A DNA stretch of 64,000 bases from assembly GCF_022700675.1 (NCBI RefSeq), contig NZ_CP062182.1, positions 1,178,001 to 1,242,000 of the forward strand, read 5' to 3'. Below, piece by piece: positions 49,008 through 58,599 of this stretch. This DNA is from Acinetobacter sp. ASP199 (lineage in GTDB: Bacteria; Pseudomonadota; Gammaproteobacteria; Pseudomonadales; Moraxellaceae). The translations under genes were made by a program, and so were the position numbers. The notes under the pieces are model-generated. The model worked only from the letters and a program-made list of their open reading frames with translations. It was not told where the DNA came from and did not search any database. Numbering within the stretch: the stretch's first letter is position 1; each line of letters starts with the position of its first letter.

Positions 49008-50555
49008 ATGCTATTGCAAGCAAAAAAAATTAATGAACTTCGGGGTAATTTACAGGGGAAAAAAGGGCTATTTATCGTCCTATTATTGCCTTTGCAAATG
49101 TCTCAAGTTTATGCGGCGGATACAGAAAGCGGATATTTTCAGGGATTTAAACAAGGAGTCAGTAAACTGTTTTCCCCTGAACCTGTGAAATCTTCACATA
49201 CGGTTGATCTGCGAGATCTGAGTAATTATCAGCTGGATACCTCACGTGTTCAGGAATTGCCCCCAGTAGGCAGCTTTCAGAGTGGGATTCGCACACAAAA
49301 TAATATGCCAGCCACGGGCATTCCCAGACGCATCAATCTGAAGGATGCTGTACTGACAGCAGTTCAGCGTCGTCCTGAAATTTCACAGAGTATCTCTGCG
49401 TTGTCTTCACAGGTTGCCAATATTGATGTCGCGAAAGCACAATACTATCCGCAGATTTCGGGTGGATTGGGTACAGCCGATTTGACCAAAGGCGAACGCG
49501 GTCGTCAGGTGGTTTCCCTGAATGCGACTCAAATGCTGTATGATTTTGGCAAGGTGAAATCCAGTGTGACCACTGAAGAAGCCAAGCTTGCCCAAGAACA
49601 GGCACGGGTTTTAGTCAGTCTGGATCAGATTGCACTTGAAGTGGCAGATGCCATTGTCAATATCAAGCGCTATCAGGAAATTACCAAGATTGCCGAGCAA
49701 CAGAAACAAGGGATTGCACGAATAGCGGAAATTGCCAATTTACGTGCCAGAGCCGGGATTAGCAGTCAGGCCGATCCTATTCAAGCTCAATCTAATCTGG
49801 AAGCGGCAGAGAATAACCTGATTGTGCAACAAACCCAGTTACGTCAATATCAACAAAAATTGCGCACTTTATTAGGCTTTGATGTTTCCAATGTGGACTG
49901 GGAAATTCCGGATAGTCTGATTCAACAGGCCGGACTTTATCAGGAGCCTGAGTTTACCGGTATTCCGACCTTGATGTTGGCGCATGCCGGGGTGGAAGTC
50001 GCACGTTCGCAAAAGGAACAGGCCAAGCTTAATGCTTACCCTACCATTAATATCAAAGGGAGTATGAGTCAGGCCATTAATGGTCGCAATCCGAATAATA
50101 ATGAAGATGATGGCTTTTATAACTCTGTGATGATTGAAGCCACCAGTAATTTCTATCAAGGTGGGGCGACCAGATCACAGACCCGTGCAGCCAGTTTTGC
50201 TGAAGAAGCAGCACGTGCTCAGGTCAATACTGCCTATCTGGATGTAGTCGATCAGGTCCGTTTGATTCGCGAACAGATTGAAAATAAACAGCGACAAATG
50301 GACATTCTGGCACAGCGCCGTGCAACCACTGTGCGCACCAGAGAGCTGTATCAGGAACAATATAAACTCGGTACTCGAACCGTAGTCGATCTGCTTAATG
50401 CAGAGCAGGCAATTCACAGCGCAGCCCAAGAAATTGAAACCGCGCGCTACGATATTTATACCGCTATTGTTCAGTACATTCAGGTCACCGGTCGCACACG
50501 CGATCTTTATGACCTTAACCGTATTTCTATTCAGGGGTTTGAAGTACAGCCATGA
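49008..50555 (+). CDS. TolC-family outer membrane efflux protein of the T1SS
   Basis: A 515-residue TolC/LapE-type outer membrane channel. A hydrophobic N-terminal segment (FIVLLLPLQMSQVYAADT) acts as a signal peptide. The body shows the tandem OEP repeats: LKDAVLTAVQRRPEISQSISALS, LYDFGKVKSS, and in the second half FYQGGATRSQTRAASF, YKLGTRTVVDLLNAEQAI. It is the first gene of a three-gene operon with the ABC exporter and HlyD-type adaptor (ATGA overlaps), which together form a complete type I secretion system. The probable substrate is the adhesin at 37943. Confidence 0.92.
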   Translation: MLLQAKKINELRGNLQGKKGLFIVLLLPLQMSQVYAADTESGYFQGFKQGVSKLFSPEPVKSSHTVDLRDLSNYQLDTSRVQELPPVGSFQSGIRTQNNMPATGIPRRINLKDAVLTAVQRRPEISQSISALSSQVANIDVAKAQYYPQISGGLGTADLTKGERGRQVVSLNATQMLYDFGKVKSSVTTEEAKLAQEQARVLVSLDQIALEVADAIVNIKRYQEITKIAEQQKQGIARIAEIANLRARAGISSQADPIQAQSNLEAAENNLIVQQTQLRQYQQKLRTLLGFDVSNVDWEIPDSLIQQAGLYQEPEFTGIPTLMLAHAGVEVARSQKEQAKLNAYPTINIKGSMSQAINGRNPNNNEDDGFYNSVMIEATSNFYQGGATRSQTRAASFAEEAARAQVNTAYLDVVDQVRLIREQIENKQRQMDILAQRRATTVRTRELYQEQYKLGTRTVVDLLNAEQAIHSAAQEIETARYDIYTAIVQYIQVTGRTRDLYDLNRISIQGFEVQP

Positions 50556-52690
50556 GTAATACAATAAATTATCAGCCGTGGCTTCAGGCGATACTTAATA
50601 TCGCCAAGCATTATCGCATCGAGCCATCTGAGGAAAGAATCCGACTACAACTTGACTGGAACCAGCATCATGATATTGATGAACTGCTCAAAGTTGTCAC
50701 GCGTCAGATCGGTTTAAATGTACGTAAAAACAAATTTGATGCCAGTCTGCTCAGTCCATGGAAACTGCCAATATTGGTAGAATTTGAAAATGGCGAAGTG
50801 GGTGTGATTGAGCGCATTGATAGTGAAGGCAATGCCAGCGTGCAGCTCAGTGGGGATCAGGGATTGTCTCAGGTCTTTGACCTGGAACATCTGAAGCAGG
50901 GCGCTAAAAGCCTTTATATCCTGCGTCCTGAGTCTTCAGTACCCGATGCCCGGGTCGATGAATATATCAAGCCTTTCGAAAAGAACTGGTTCTGGTCAAT
51001 TGTCCTGAATGACTGGAAACGTTATATCGATGTGATGTTTGCTTCTTTAATCGCGAACATCCTCGCACTGGCTACCATTGTCTTTTCCATGAACGTGTAT
51101 GACCGGGTCATTCCTTCACAGTCTATCCCGACCTTATGGGTACTGGCAGGCGGTGTATTGATTGCGGCAATCTTCGAATTTACCTTACGCGTCTCCCGGA
51201 TCTATCTGTCTGATATTATCGGCAAGCGCGCTGATTTACGTATTTCTGACCGGGTCTTTGGTCATGCCTTACGCATTAAAAATAAAGAACGTTCAAAATC
51301 TACCGGTACTTTTATTTCACAGATTCGTGAACTGGAAGGTGTCCGTGAACTGGTGACTTCTACTACAGTTACTGCGATTGCTGACCTGCCATTTTTCTTC
51401 CTGTTCCTTGGAATCTTCTGGCTGATTGGCGGAAACCTGTTCTGGGTGATGCTGCTGGTAGTTCCTCTGATGATCTTGCCTGGCATTCTGGCGCAGAAAA
51501 AACTGGCTGAGCTGGCACAAATGGGCATGCGTGAATCTTCGATCCGGAACGCTTTGTTAGTCGAAGCAGTACAAGGAATTGAAGATATCAAGCTACTGCG
51601 TGCTGAATCGCGTTTCCAGAACCAGTGGAACCATATGAATGAGGTTTCTGCCGATGTCAGCATGCAGCAACGTAAAATCGTTGGTTTGATGACCGCCTGG
51701 ACTCAAAAAATTCAAGGTCTGACATTTGCTATTGTTGTTTTAGTAGGCTGTTTTGCTGTTATGGAAGGTGAAATGACCACAGGTGCACTGGTTGCCTGTT
51801 CAATTCTGTCTTCACGTATGCTGGCACCGATTTCCCAAATTACCGGTGTCCTCGGTCGTTTACAGCAGGCGAAAGTCGCGAAAAATGGTTTAGACGAACT
51901 GATGAAAAAGCCGGTGGATCAGCCGGACTATGCTCATCTGATTCATCGTCCATTACTGGAAGGTCAGTACGAGCTCAGTGGTGCGGTATTTAAATATGGT
52001 GAAGATGATCCAAAACCTACCTTGGTCATTCCCAAACTGGAAATCAAACCTGGTGAGAAGATTGCGATCTTGGGTCGTAACGGTGCAGGTAAATCAACCT
52101 TGTTGCAATTGTTATCCGGTATGCAAACGCCGTTACAGGGCAAGGTCAAACTTGATGGAATTGACCTGGAACTGATTGATCCGGCAGATGTGCGTCGTGA
52201 TATCGGCTTACTGAATCAAAATTCACAACTATTTTACGGCAGCATTCGCGAAAACCTGACGCTGGGTGCACCACTGGCAACTGACCAGCAAATCCTTGAA
52301 GCTTTGCAACTCACAGGTGCATTAGGCTTCGTTCAGGAAAAGAAAGAAGGTCTGGACCATATCATTCTGGAAGGTGGTATGGGCTTTTCCGGTGGTCAGC
52401 GTCAAGCCTTGTTACTTGCTCGTTTACTGATTCGCCAACCACAAATCTTATTGCTGGATGAGCCAACTGCTGCCATTGATGATGTTTCTGAGAAACAGCT
52501 GATTGATAATTTAAAAACTTATCTGATTGGCCGAACTATGGTGGTAGCGACACATCGTCGCGCGGTACTTGAACTGGTAGACCGCATCATTGTTGTGAAT
52601 GACGGCAAGATTGTGATGGATGGTCCTCGCGACCAGATCCTGAATCAATCACAAGGTGGAGCGAAGCGTGTTACGGGAGCAAGCGCATGA
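50552..52690 (+). CDS. Type I secretion ABC exporter (LapB-like)
   Basis: A 712-residue ABC exporter. The N-terminal 130 residues form a C39-peptidase-like domain without a catalytic Cys, as in LapB/HlyB. Membrane segments lie at about 165-420. The nucleotide-binding domain has Walker A GRNGAGKST (about 508-516), the signature FSGGQRQALLLARLL (about 612-626) and Walker B ILLLDEPTAAID. The start overlaps the TolC gene (ATGA) and its end overlaps the HlyD gene, so the three are translated together. The HlyB-like domain is known to bind substrates rather than cleave them. Confidence 0.93.
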   Translation: MSNTINYQPWLQAILNIAKHYRIEPSEERIRLQLDWNQHHDIDELLKVVTRQIGLNVRKNKFDASLLSPWKLPILVEFENGEVGVIERIDSEGNASVQLSGDQGLSQVFDLEHLKQGAKSLYILRPESSVPDARVDEYIKPFEKNWFWSIVLNDWKRYIDVMFASLIANILALATIVFSMNVYDRVIPSQSIPTLWVLAGGVLIAAIFEFTLRVSRIYLSDIIGKRADLRISDRVFGHALRIKNKERSKSTGTFISQIRELEGVRELVTSTTVTAIADLPFFFLFLGIFWLIGGNLFWVMLLVVPLMILPGILAQKKLAELAQMGMRESSIRNALLVEAVQGIEDIKLLRAESRFQNQWNHMNEVSADVSMQQRKIVGLMTAWTQKIQGLTFAIVVLVGCFAVMEGEMTTGALVACSILSSRMLAPISQITGVLGRLQQAKVAKNGLDELMKKPVDQPDYAHLIHRPLLEGQYELSGAVFKYGEDDPKPTLVIPKLEIKPGEKIAILGRNGAGKSTLLQLLSGMQTPLQGKVKLDGIDLELIDPADVRRDIGLLNQNSQLFYGSIRENLTLGAPLATDQQILEALQLTGALGFVQEKKEGLDHIILEGGMGFSGGQRQALLLARLLIRQPQILLLDEPTAAIDDVSEKQLIDNLKTYLIGRTMVVATHRRAVLELVDRIIVVNDGKIVMDGPRDQILNQSQGGAKRVTGASA

Positions 52691-53874
52691 GTGCACAACA
52701 AGATATCAAGCGTTCAACTAAAGTCAGCTTTCAGGAACCACCTTTGCCAAAATCAAGTGTGATCATCTGGATCATCGGTATAGGCTTACTGATTCTGCTG
52801 ACGTGGGCATGGCTGTTTAAGCTGGAAGAAGTTTCGACAGGTACCGGTAAAGTTATTCCGTCTTCCAAGGAGCAGGTTATTCAGTCTCTGGAAGGAGGTA
52901 TTCTCACCAAACTGAATGTCAAAGAAGGTGAAATTGTCGAGCAGGGTCAGGTATTGGCTCAGCTTGATCCCACCCGTTTTGAGTCCAATGTAGGTGAATC
53001 GGCTTCTCTGTTAATTTCTTCGCGTGCAACCGCAGCACGCTTACGTGCTGAAGTCAGCGGTGCGCCGTTGTCTTTCCCACCTGAAGTGCTCAAAGAGCCA
53101 AAACTGGTGACAGAAGAAACTGCATTGTATAAATCGCGCCGTGCCAATCTGGAAGAATCTCTGGCAGGTTTAAAACAGGCATTGGTGCTGGTGCAGCAAG
53201 AACTGGCAATGACCGAACCATTGGTTGCAAAAGGTGCAGCAAGTGAAGTGGAAGTTCTACGTTTAAAGCGTGAAGCCAATGATTTGCAAAATCAGATGAA
53301 TGATGTGCGGAACCAGTATTTTGTGAAGGCACGTGAGGAACTGGCTAAAGCCAATACCGATGTGGAAACCCAGCAACAGGTGGTACGTGGTAAATCTGAT
53401 ACGCTGAACCGGACTATTTTCAAATCGCCAGTACGTGGCGTAGTGAAAGAAATTGATGTCATGACTTTAGGTGGTGTCATTCCACAAAATGGCAAGCTGA
53501 TGACTATTGTACCACTTGATGAAAAACTGCTAGTTGAAGCCCGTATTTCACCACGTGATATTGCTTTTATCCGTCCAGATCAGGAAGCGCTGGTCAAAAT
53601 CACCGCTTATGATTATTCGATTTATGGTGGTTTAAAAGGTAAAGTCACCGTGATTTCTCCGGATACCTTGCGTGATGAAGTCAAGCAGGACCAGTTTTAC
53701 TACCGCGTTTATATCCGTACCGAAAATGACAAGCTGACCAATAAAGCCGGACAGGAATTTAATATCACCCCGGGTATGGTGGCGACCGTGGATATCCGTA
53801 CGGGTGAAAAAACGGTACTGGACTACTTGGTCAAACCGTTTAACAAAGCCAAAGAAGCATTACGAGAACGCTAA
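52687..53874 (+). CDS. HlyD-family membrane fusion protein of the T1SS (LapC-like)
   Basis: A 395-residue periplasmic adaptor. One membrane segment lies at about residues 24-42 (VIIWIIGIGLLILLTWAW). It is followed by a lipoyl-like half (GGILTKLNVKEGEIVEQGQVLAQLD), a long coiled-coil hairpin at about 100-250, the second lipoyl half (IFKSPVRGVVKEI) and a C-terminal beta domain ending in the usual ITPGMVATVDIRTGEKTVLDYLV. It bridges the ABC exporter and the TolC-type channel. It is the last gene of the operon, ended by a terminator. Confidence 0.93.
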   Translation: MSAQQDIKRSTKVSFQEPPLPKSSVIIWIIGIGLLILLTWAWLFKLEEVSTGTGKVIPSSKEQVIQSLEGGILTKLNVKEGEIVEQGQVLAQLDPTRFESNVGESASLLISSRATAARLRAEVSGAPLSFPPEVLKEPKLVTEETALYKSRRANLEESLAGLKQALVLVQQELAMTEPLVAKGAASEVEVLRLKREANDLQNQMNDVRNQYFVKAREELAKANTDVETQQQVVRGKSDTLNRTIFKSPVRGVVKEIDVMTLGGVIPQNGKLMTIVPLDEKLLVEARISPRDIAFIRPDQEALVKITAYDYSIYGGLKGKVTVISPDTLRDEVKQDQFYYRVYIRTENDKLTNKAGQEFNITPGMVATVDIRTGEKTVLDYLVKPFNKAKEALRER

Positions 53875-53900
53875 TTCTGCATTGTAGTTGTGCAAAATCA

Positions 53901-53931
53901 AGCCTCTATGTATAGGGGCTTTTTTTGTTTG
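53901..53931 (+). terminator. Intrinsic terminator of the T1SS operon
   Basis: The stem AAGCCTCTA / TAGGGGCTT (about 53901-53922; loop TGTA, one T-G pair) is followed by a T7 run. Confidence 0.85.
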
Positions 53932-53982
53932 TGCCAGCAAACACGTTATACTGCAGCACAGTGATGTTATTGTTTGAATCCA

Positions 53983-54582
53983 ATGCCTTTTACCATTGCC
54001 AGCCTTGTCAGTTTTGAAGAAGAGATCAAGAAAAGCCGTTTTCAGGCCTTTGCTACACCGGTGGAATCCGAACAGGATGTAAAGGATTTTCTGGAAGCTT
54101 ATCGTGATGCCACAACGACGCATCAGTGCTGGGCATGGAAGATCGGACATAATGTGCGTTTTAATGATGATGGTGAACCTTCCGGAACTGCAGGTCGACC
54201 GATTTTAGCAACCATTGAAGGCAATGAACTGACCAATGTATTGGTGCTGGTGAATCGCTGGTATGGTGGAATCAAGCTGGGTACGGGTGGTCTGGTTCGT
54301 GCTTATGGAGGCTGTGCGGGTCAATGCTTAGTCTTGGCTGAAAAGATTGAACTGATTGAAAAGAAAAAAGTATCCTTTCGTTGTAATTTTAGTGAATGGG
54401 CTATTTTTCAGTATGAGCTAAATCAGCAACAGATTGATTATCAGGAAAATTATACCGCAGCAGGCGTCGAGGTTATTGCGCAAATGCAAAAACATCAGAT
54501 TGAGCCATTTGCCTTGAAAATTCAGGATATCAGCCGCGGACGTGAAGCCTTAAAGATTATAGATGAGCCCGAAGATGACTGA
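53983..54582 (+). CDS. yigZ: YigZ/IMPACT-family protein
   Basis: This 199-residue protein matches YigZ: the N-terminal IMPACT domain (FEEEIKKSRFQAFATPVE; HNVRFNDDGEPSGTAGRPI; VNRWYGGIKLGTGGLVRAYGG) and the C-terminal DUF1949 ferredoxin-like domain. IMPACT relatives regulate GCN2 in eukaryotes, but the bacterial role is unknown. The two fixed Asp/Glu and the Gly-rich loops are intact. ATG 53983 is chosen over TTG 53974. It overlaps the acetyltransferase gene by a few bases. Confidence 0.9.
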   Translation: MPFTIASLVSFEEEIKKSRFQAFATPVESEQDVKDFLEAYRDATTTHQCWAWKIGHNVRFNDDGEPSGTAGRPILATIEGNELTNVLVLVNRWYGGIKLGTGGLVRAYGGCAGQCLVLAEKIELIEKKKVSFRCNFSEWAIFQYELNQQQIDYQENYTAAGVEVIAQMQKHQIEPFALKIQDISRGREALKIIDEPEDD

Positions 54583-55192
54583 GCAGGATCCTTTACTGAA
54601 ATACCGCGAGCAGCATAAGCATCGTCTTAATTATATGCCGTGGCTATACTGGTCACTCAAGCCAAAAAATCGGGCTTGGGCAGAGCAGTGGCAGCGCGAA
54701 TATCAGGATTATCTGCGTGACATGGAAACAGTCGAGATTGGGGAGAACTGCTTTATTTCACCACTGGCACATATTTTCGCTGAACCGGGCCGAAAAATCG
54801 TGATTGGTGATCATAGCTTTATCGCAGCTGACTGTACCTTGCATGGACCATTAGAAATTGGCAATGAAGTCGCGATTAATCATCATTGTATTTTAGATGG
54901 TGGACGGGTTGGCATTAAGCTGCATGATCAGGTTCGTATGGCAGCCTATTGTCACCTGTATGCTTTTGACCATGGGATGGAGCTGGAGCAGCCTATTTAT
55001 AAACAGCCGGTACGTTCAAGGGGTATTGAGATTGGCCGTGATGTCTGGCTCGGTGCTCATGTTGGCATTAAAGACGGGGTGAAAATCGCAGATCAGGCCA
55101 TTGTCGGGATGAACAGTATGGTGACCACAGATGTGGGTGAACGCATGATTGTTGCAGGTAATCCAGCCAAACTGATTCGCTACCGGGATTAA
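54575..55192 (+). CDS. Hexapeptide-repeat acyltransferase
   Basis: A 205-residue left-handed beta-helix acyltransferase of the maltose/galactoside O-acetyltransferase type. Isoleucine-patch repeats are visible in IVIGDHSFIAADCTLHGPLEIGNEVAINHHCILDGG and in IGRDVWLGAHVGIKDGVKIADQAIVGMNSMVTTDV, with the catalytic His in the region HLYAFDHG. The substrate is not clear. I chose ATG 54575 (MTEQDPLLKY) on the ATGACTGA overlap with yigZ; ATG 54563 is the alternative. Confidence 0.85.
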   Translation: MTEQDPLLKYREQHKHRLNYMPWLYWSLKPKNRAWAEQWQREYQDYLRDMETVEIGENCFISPLAHIFAEPGRKIVIGDHSFIAADCTLHGPLEIGNEVAINHHCILDGGRVGIKLHDQVRMAAYCHLYAFDHGMELEQPIYKQPVRSRGIEIGRDVWLGAHVGIKDGVKIADQAIVGMNSMVTTDVGERMIVAGNPAKLIRYRD

Positions 55193-55379
55193 TAGATTTT
55201 TAGCGTTGCAGGTAATACGAGGATAGCTTTGACGGGTCAAAAACGTATAAGCCACTAGCACATCACATAAAAAATAACATAATTCAAATCCTGTGCTACA
55301 GAATTCGCTGCACATTTGCTAAAGGCTATGCTAACTTAAAAATATCTAAGAACTTTTATTATAACGAGAGAGGCTAAAC

Positions 55380-56222
55380 ATGAAACGTGTCATTGCCTGC
55401 ATTGATTCTTCTCCATGCATTAATGCCCTCGCAGAAGCGGCTGCATGGATTGCCAAGCAGACCCATCGTGAGCTGGTGTTATTACAAGTTTTGGATTATT
55501 ACCCTGCAAGTTACCATTTGGGGGAAATCAGCGGCGTGATCGGTTTTGAAAGTAATGCCATGCTGCTGAAAGAACTGGCCGAACTTGAACAGAAACAAAG
55601 TGAATTGGCTTTAGACTATAGCAATAATCTGCTGCGACACATTTCTGACCAGATCAAAGAAAAACACAATATCAACACCATCCATATTCAGGAAAAAGGG
55701 GATTTCCTGGAACAAAGCTTTCAGTTACTCAGACCCGATGATATTGTCGTCATTGGACGTTTGGGTGAACGCTCGGCTGAGAAAAACAAGCCGATGGGCA
55801 CCAATGTGGAAAACTTTATCCGTGGTGCCAATTGTGCGGTAATGACGGTGGGTGAAAACTTTAAGCCGCCGACACGTTTTATCTTTGCCTATGAATATTC
55901 ACCAACCTGTATCCAGATGATGAAACGTATTGCGGAAAGTGATTTGCTGAAACAGCTGCAGTGTCACTTGCTCTATGTCGGAGATCATGCAGAAATCCTG
56001 AATGAACCACTGAATTATCTGAAAGAAGCTGGTCTGGATGTTATTTTCGAATACCGCTATGGCGACGTGGCAGAGAATATCCTGTCTTATCAGCAGGAGC
56101 AGGGAATTCAGTTGATTGTGCTCGGTGCCTTCAGTCACAGTAAGATTCATCAGTTCTTCCTGGGCAGTATTGCGACCACGATCTTCCGCAATTCTAAAGT
56201 CCCACTTCTGGTGGCCAAATAA
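55380..56222 (+). CDS. Tandem universal stress protein
   Basis: This 280-residue protein has two UspA domains. The first starts RVIACIDSSPCINALAEAAAW and contains DIVVIGRLGE; the second contains TRFIFAYEYSPTCIQMMKRIAE and LIVLGAFSHSKIHQFFLGSIATTIFRNSKVPLLVAK. The G-x-x-G-x(9)-G-S/T nucleotide-binding motif is recognisable in the second domain. Usp proteins help survival under starvation and oxidative stress. It is a single-gene unit; no terminator is obvious, but a palindrome at 56322 lies downstream. Confidence 0.88.
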   Translation: MKRVIACIDSSPCINALAEAAAWIAKQTHRELVLLQVLDYYPASYHLGEISGVIGFESNAMLLKELAELEQKQSELALDYSNNLLRHISDQIKEKHNINTIHIQEKGDFLEQSFQLLRPDDIVVIGRLGERSAEKNKPMGTNVENFIRGANCAVMTVGENFKPPTRFIFAYEYSPTCIQMMKRIAESDLLKQLQCHLLYVGDHAEILNEPLNYLKEAGLDVIFEYRYGDVAENILSYQQEQGIQLIVLGAFSHSKIHQFFLGSIATTIFRNSKVPLLVAK

Positions 56223-56321
56223 GGAAAAATGCTAGAAAAAGCGTAATAAAGTTAAAATAACAATTCCACCAAAGTCAAAAGCGTGATGTTGGAAATTGTT
56301 ACGGTTTGATTTAAAAATAAT

Positions 56322-56354
56322 CAGAGTTATCCTCAAATATTGTGGATAACTCTG
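56322..56354. promoter_or_regulatory. Palindrome containing DnaA-box-like sequences
   Basis: Perfect 11-bp arms CAGAGTTATCC (56322-56332) and GGATAACTCTG (56344-56354) enclose 11 bases. The right arm contains TGTGGATAA (56341-56349), the exact reverse complement of the DnaA box TTATCCACA, and the left arm contains TTATCCTCA (one mismatch), so the two boxes face each other. It may be a DnaA titration site, a terminator-like hairpin of the Usp gene, or chance. Confidence 0.5.
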
Positions 56355-56423
56355 TGGTTACATTGTATAAGTTATTGTTATATATTTAAAATACTTTATT
56401 GGGTGTTTTTTGCGCGCAGAGTG

Positions 56424-57089
56424 TTATTTGACAATAGCCAGTGCAAAACCATCATGACCTTTGCTGCCCACGGTCTGTAGAGCAGTACTGGAAAGTAGAC
56501 GCGGGTGATTTTGCATCGCTTCAAACATGCTGCGAATACCTTCAATACTTGGCTTATTATTGTCCGCATCAATAATTGCCCCAGCACGAATAACATTATC
56601 TAAAAAGATCACTGTACCTGAGCGAGACAGTTTTAGACTGAGTTCCAGATATTCAGGATAGCTCTGTTTATCCGCATCAATAAATATAAAATCAAAGGGT
56701 TCAGTATCTTCTGGCAGGGCTTTGAGAATATCTGCGGCACGGCCACATTTAAGTTCGACTGTCTGCTTAAGGTTGGCACGGTCGATATTTTCCTGACCCA
56801 TCGCGGCATGCGTATCACGTCCTTCAATGGTCAGGATATAGCCATCTTCAGGCAGGGCACGAGCCAGCCACATGGTGCTATATGCAGCAAAAGTTCCCAG
56901 TTCAAGTACACGCTTGCAGCTATTCATCTGAATCAGCATCTGTAACAGCATGCCCTGATTGGCGGCTACCGCCAGATGATCAGGGAATCCATGCGCAGCT
57001 GTATTTTCAAGAGTTTGTTTCAGAATCGGATCATCTGGGATTAAATGTGACTCAATATAATTATCGAGATCTGTCCACATTTGTTGCAT
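56424..57089 (-). CDS. O-methyltransferase (caffeoyl-CoA/catechol type)
   Basis: This SAM-dependent methyltransferase of about 221 residues has the Rossmann motifs VLELGTFAAYSTMWLARALPE (motif I, about 60-80), FDFIFIDADKQSYPEYLEL (about 132-150) and VIFLDNVIRAGAI. These fit class I cation-dependent O-methyltransferases related to caffeoyl-CoA OMT and YrrM. The substrate is not known. ATG 57089 (MQQMWTDLDNY) is the likely start; the frame is open to 57146. Confidence 0.87.
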   Translation of the reverse strand: MQQMWTDLDNYIESHLIPDDPILKQTLENTAAHGFPDHLAVAANQGMLLQMLIQMNSCKRVLELGTFAAYSTMWLARALPEDGYILTIEGRDTHAAMGQENIDRANLKQTVELKCGRAADILKALPEDTEPFDFIFIDADKQSYPEYLELSLKLSRSGTVIFLDNVIRAGAIIDADNNKPSIEGIRSMFEAMQNHPRLLSSTALQTVGSKGHDGFALAIVK

Positions 57090-57221
57090 AACTTGAGCAC
57101 CTTTGTTGCGATGCAGGCATTTTAAACCTTTCACAGTCGAGCGCAATTTATTGTTCTATATTTGCATTAAAAATGAACAATACAGAATTATTCACACATT
57201 CTGTATTGTGGTTGGAATGAC

Positions 57222-57935
57222 TTAGTAATTACACATTGAAGATCTACGGCTCAAATCCGGTCCCCAAGTGCGGTAACCTTGGGTATCAATATGGATCTGA
57301 CCTGAAGCATATAGACCTAAGCCCATATTCAGGCTTTGACCGTGCTGTATCCAGAACTGGCAGAGTTTGAACTTGGTATTTTCAATATAGGCATAATCTT
57401 CTGGTTGCGGGAATTCCGGTCCAATACGGAAATCAATGGCAGAGTTATACAGGTGACGTGAAGAGTTGGCACCACCGGCACATTTATTGAGTGGCAGATC
57501 ACGGTAAACTGAGGTCACTTCAAAATCATTGAGGATATTCGCTGCAACCAGATATTTAAATACACGTAAGGTTGGTAACTGATTGTTCCATAGCTCACGG
57601 CTTGGCACCATATATTGTGATCCACCACAACGTGACCAATCACGTGCAGTACGCATCAATTCAAAACTTGGAATAATATTGCCTACCGCGTTGCGTTCTA
57701 AAAATACCTCATACTCACGTACACGAGAGAGGTTATTTGCTACGGCTGCCCAGTTGGTATAGGCAAAAGGAATACTTTTAGGCAGCACCTTACGGTCAAC
57801 CTTAACCCGTTCCTGAGGAATGTAAATCCGTTTTCCATCTGGTGAGGTCATTGGTTTTTTTGTCGCAGTGGTACAGCCCACCATGACAAAAGGGATCATG
57901 CTGAGACCCAATAATCCCTTGTAAAAATGCTTCAT
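57222..57935 (-). CDS. M15-type peptidase-like lipoprotein
   Basis: This 237-residue lipoprotein begins MKHFYKGLLGLSMIPFVMVGC (lipobox VMVGC, Cys 21). The C-terminal half resembles peptidase family M15 (VanY-like/Pep_M15_3). A His in NSSRHLYNSAIDFRIG and the later HIDTQGYRTWG supply the SxxHxxGxAxD-like and second-His zinc ligands, although the first element reads SRHLYNSAID with Asn in place of Gly. It could trim peptidoglycan peptides, but I would not assume activity. It is single-gene, next to fdxA. Confidence 0.8.
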   Translation of the reverse strand: MKHFYKGLLGLSMIPFVMVGCTTATKKPMTSPDGKRIYIPQERVKVDRKVLPKSIPFAYTNWAAVANNLSRVREYEVFLERNAVGNIIPSFELMRTARDWSRCGGSQYMVPSRELWNNQLPTLRVFKYLVAANILNDFEVTSVYRDLPLNKCAGGANSSRHLYNSAIDFRIGPEFPQPEDYAYIENTKFKLCQFWIQHGQSLNMGLGLYASGQIHIDTQGYRTWGPDLSRRSSMCNY

Positions 57936-58030
57936 TATTAGAAATCAGGTATTTATAAAATAGCGCTATTTTAGTCCACTTTTGCGAAGAAATTCAGGAT
58001 AAATTGCAATGAAATGTGTGCATCAGGTAT

Positions 58031-58062
58031 AAAAAAAGACCAGACTATGCTGATCTTTTTTG
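58031..58062. terminator. Intrinsic terminator of fdxA
   Basis: The stem AAAAAGACCAG / CTGATCTTTTT (one C-A mismatch, 58033-58060) follows the fdxA stop on the minus strand. Confidence 0.75.
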
Positions 58063-58074
58063 GAGGTTTGAAAA

Positions 58075-58398
58075 TTACTTTTCAAGATATTGCAGTTTAT
58101 CTGCCTTACCGTTCCATTCTTCACGGTCAGCTGGCTGATCACCAATTTGAGTGATATTCGGCCATTTTTGAGACAGCTCAGCATTCAATTCGATGAATAC
58201 TTCCTGGCCCTCAGGTAACTCATCTTCAGAGAAAATTGCATTTGCAGGACATTCTGGTTCACATAACGCGCAGTCGATACATTCGTCCGGGTTAATTACA
58301 AGGAAGTTCGGACCTTCATAGAAACAATCTACAGGGCAAACTTCAACACAGTCTTGATATTTACATTTAATACAATTTTCAGTGACAACGAAGGTCAT
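58075..58398 (-). CDS. fdxA: 7Fe-8S ferredoxin
   Basis: A 107-residue bacterial ferredoxin of the Azotobacter FdI type. The Cys pattern is [17 protein letters not shown] (first cluster, with the 3Fe-4S arrangement) and [12 protein letters not shown] (4Fe-4S cluster). A C-terminal extension of about 40 residues is normal for FdxA. It lies about 200 bp downstream of mutS, in the same direction; this mutS-fdxA order is common in Pseudomonas and Acinetobacter. Confidence 0.94.
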   Translation of the reverse strand: MTFVVTENCIKCKYQDCVEVCPVDCFYEGPNFLVINPDECIDCALCEPECPANAIFSEDELPEGQEVFIELNAELSQKWPNITQIGDQPADREEWNGKADKLQYLEK

Positions 58399-58559
58399 GG
58401 CGACAGCTACCTAAAAAATATGGTTCTAATAACTAATGTGTATTTTAGGCAAAAACTGCAGCAACTAACAATTCCTTTTATTGATATTTGTTATATATAG
58501 GGCTGTTATTTTTACAAAAAACCTATGCAGCTATCAAATTCAGAGATTATGACCGCCTT

Positions 58560-58595
58560 ATATAAAACCGCCTCATATTAAATGAGGCGGTTAAG
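58560..58595. terminator. Intrinsic terminator of mutS
   Basis: The stem AACCGCCTCAT / ATGAGGCGGTT (58566-58576 and 58582-58592), read on the minus strand, is followed by TTTTATA. Confidence 0.72.
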
Positions 58596-58599
58596 GGTT

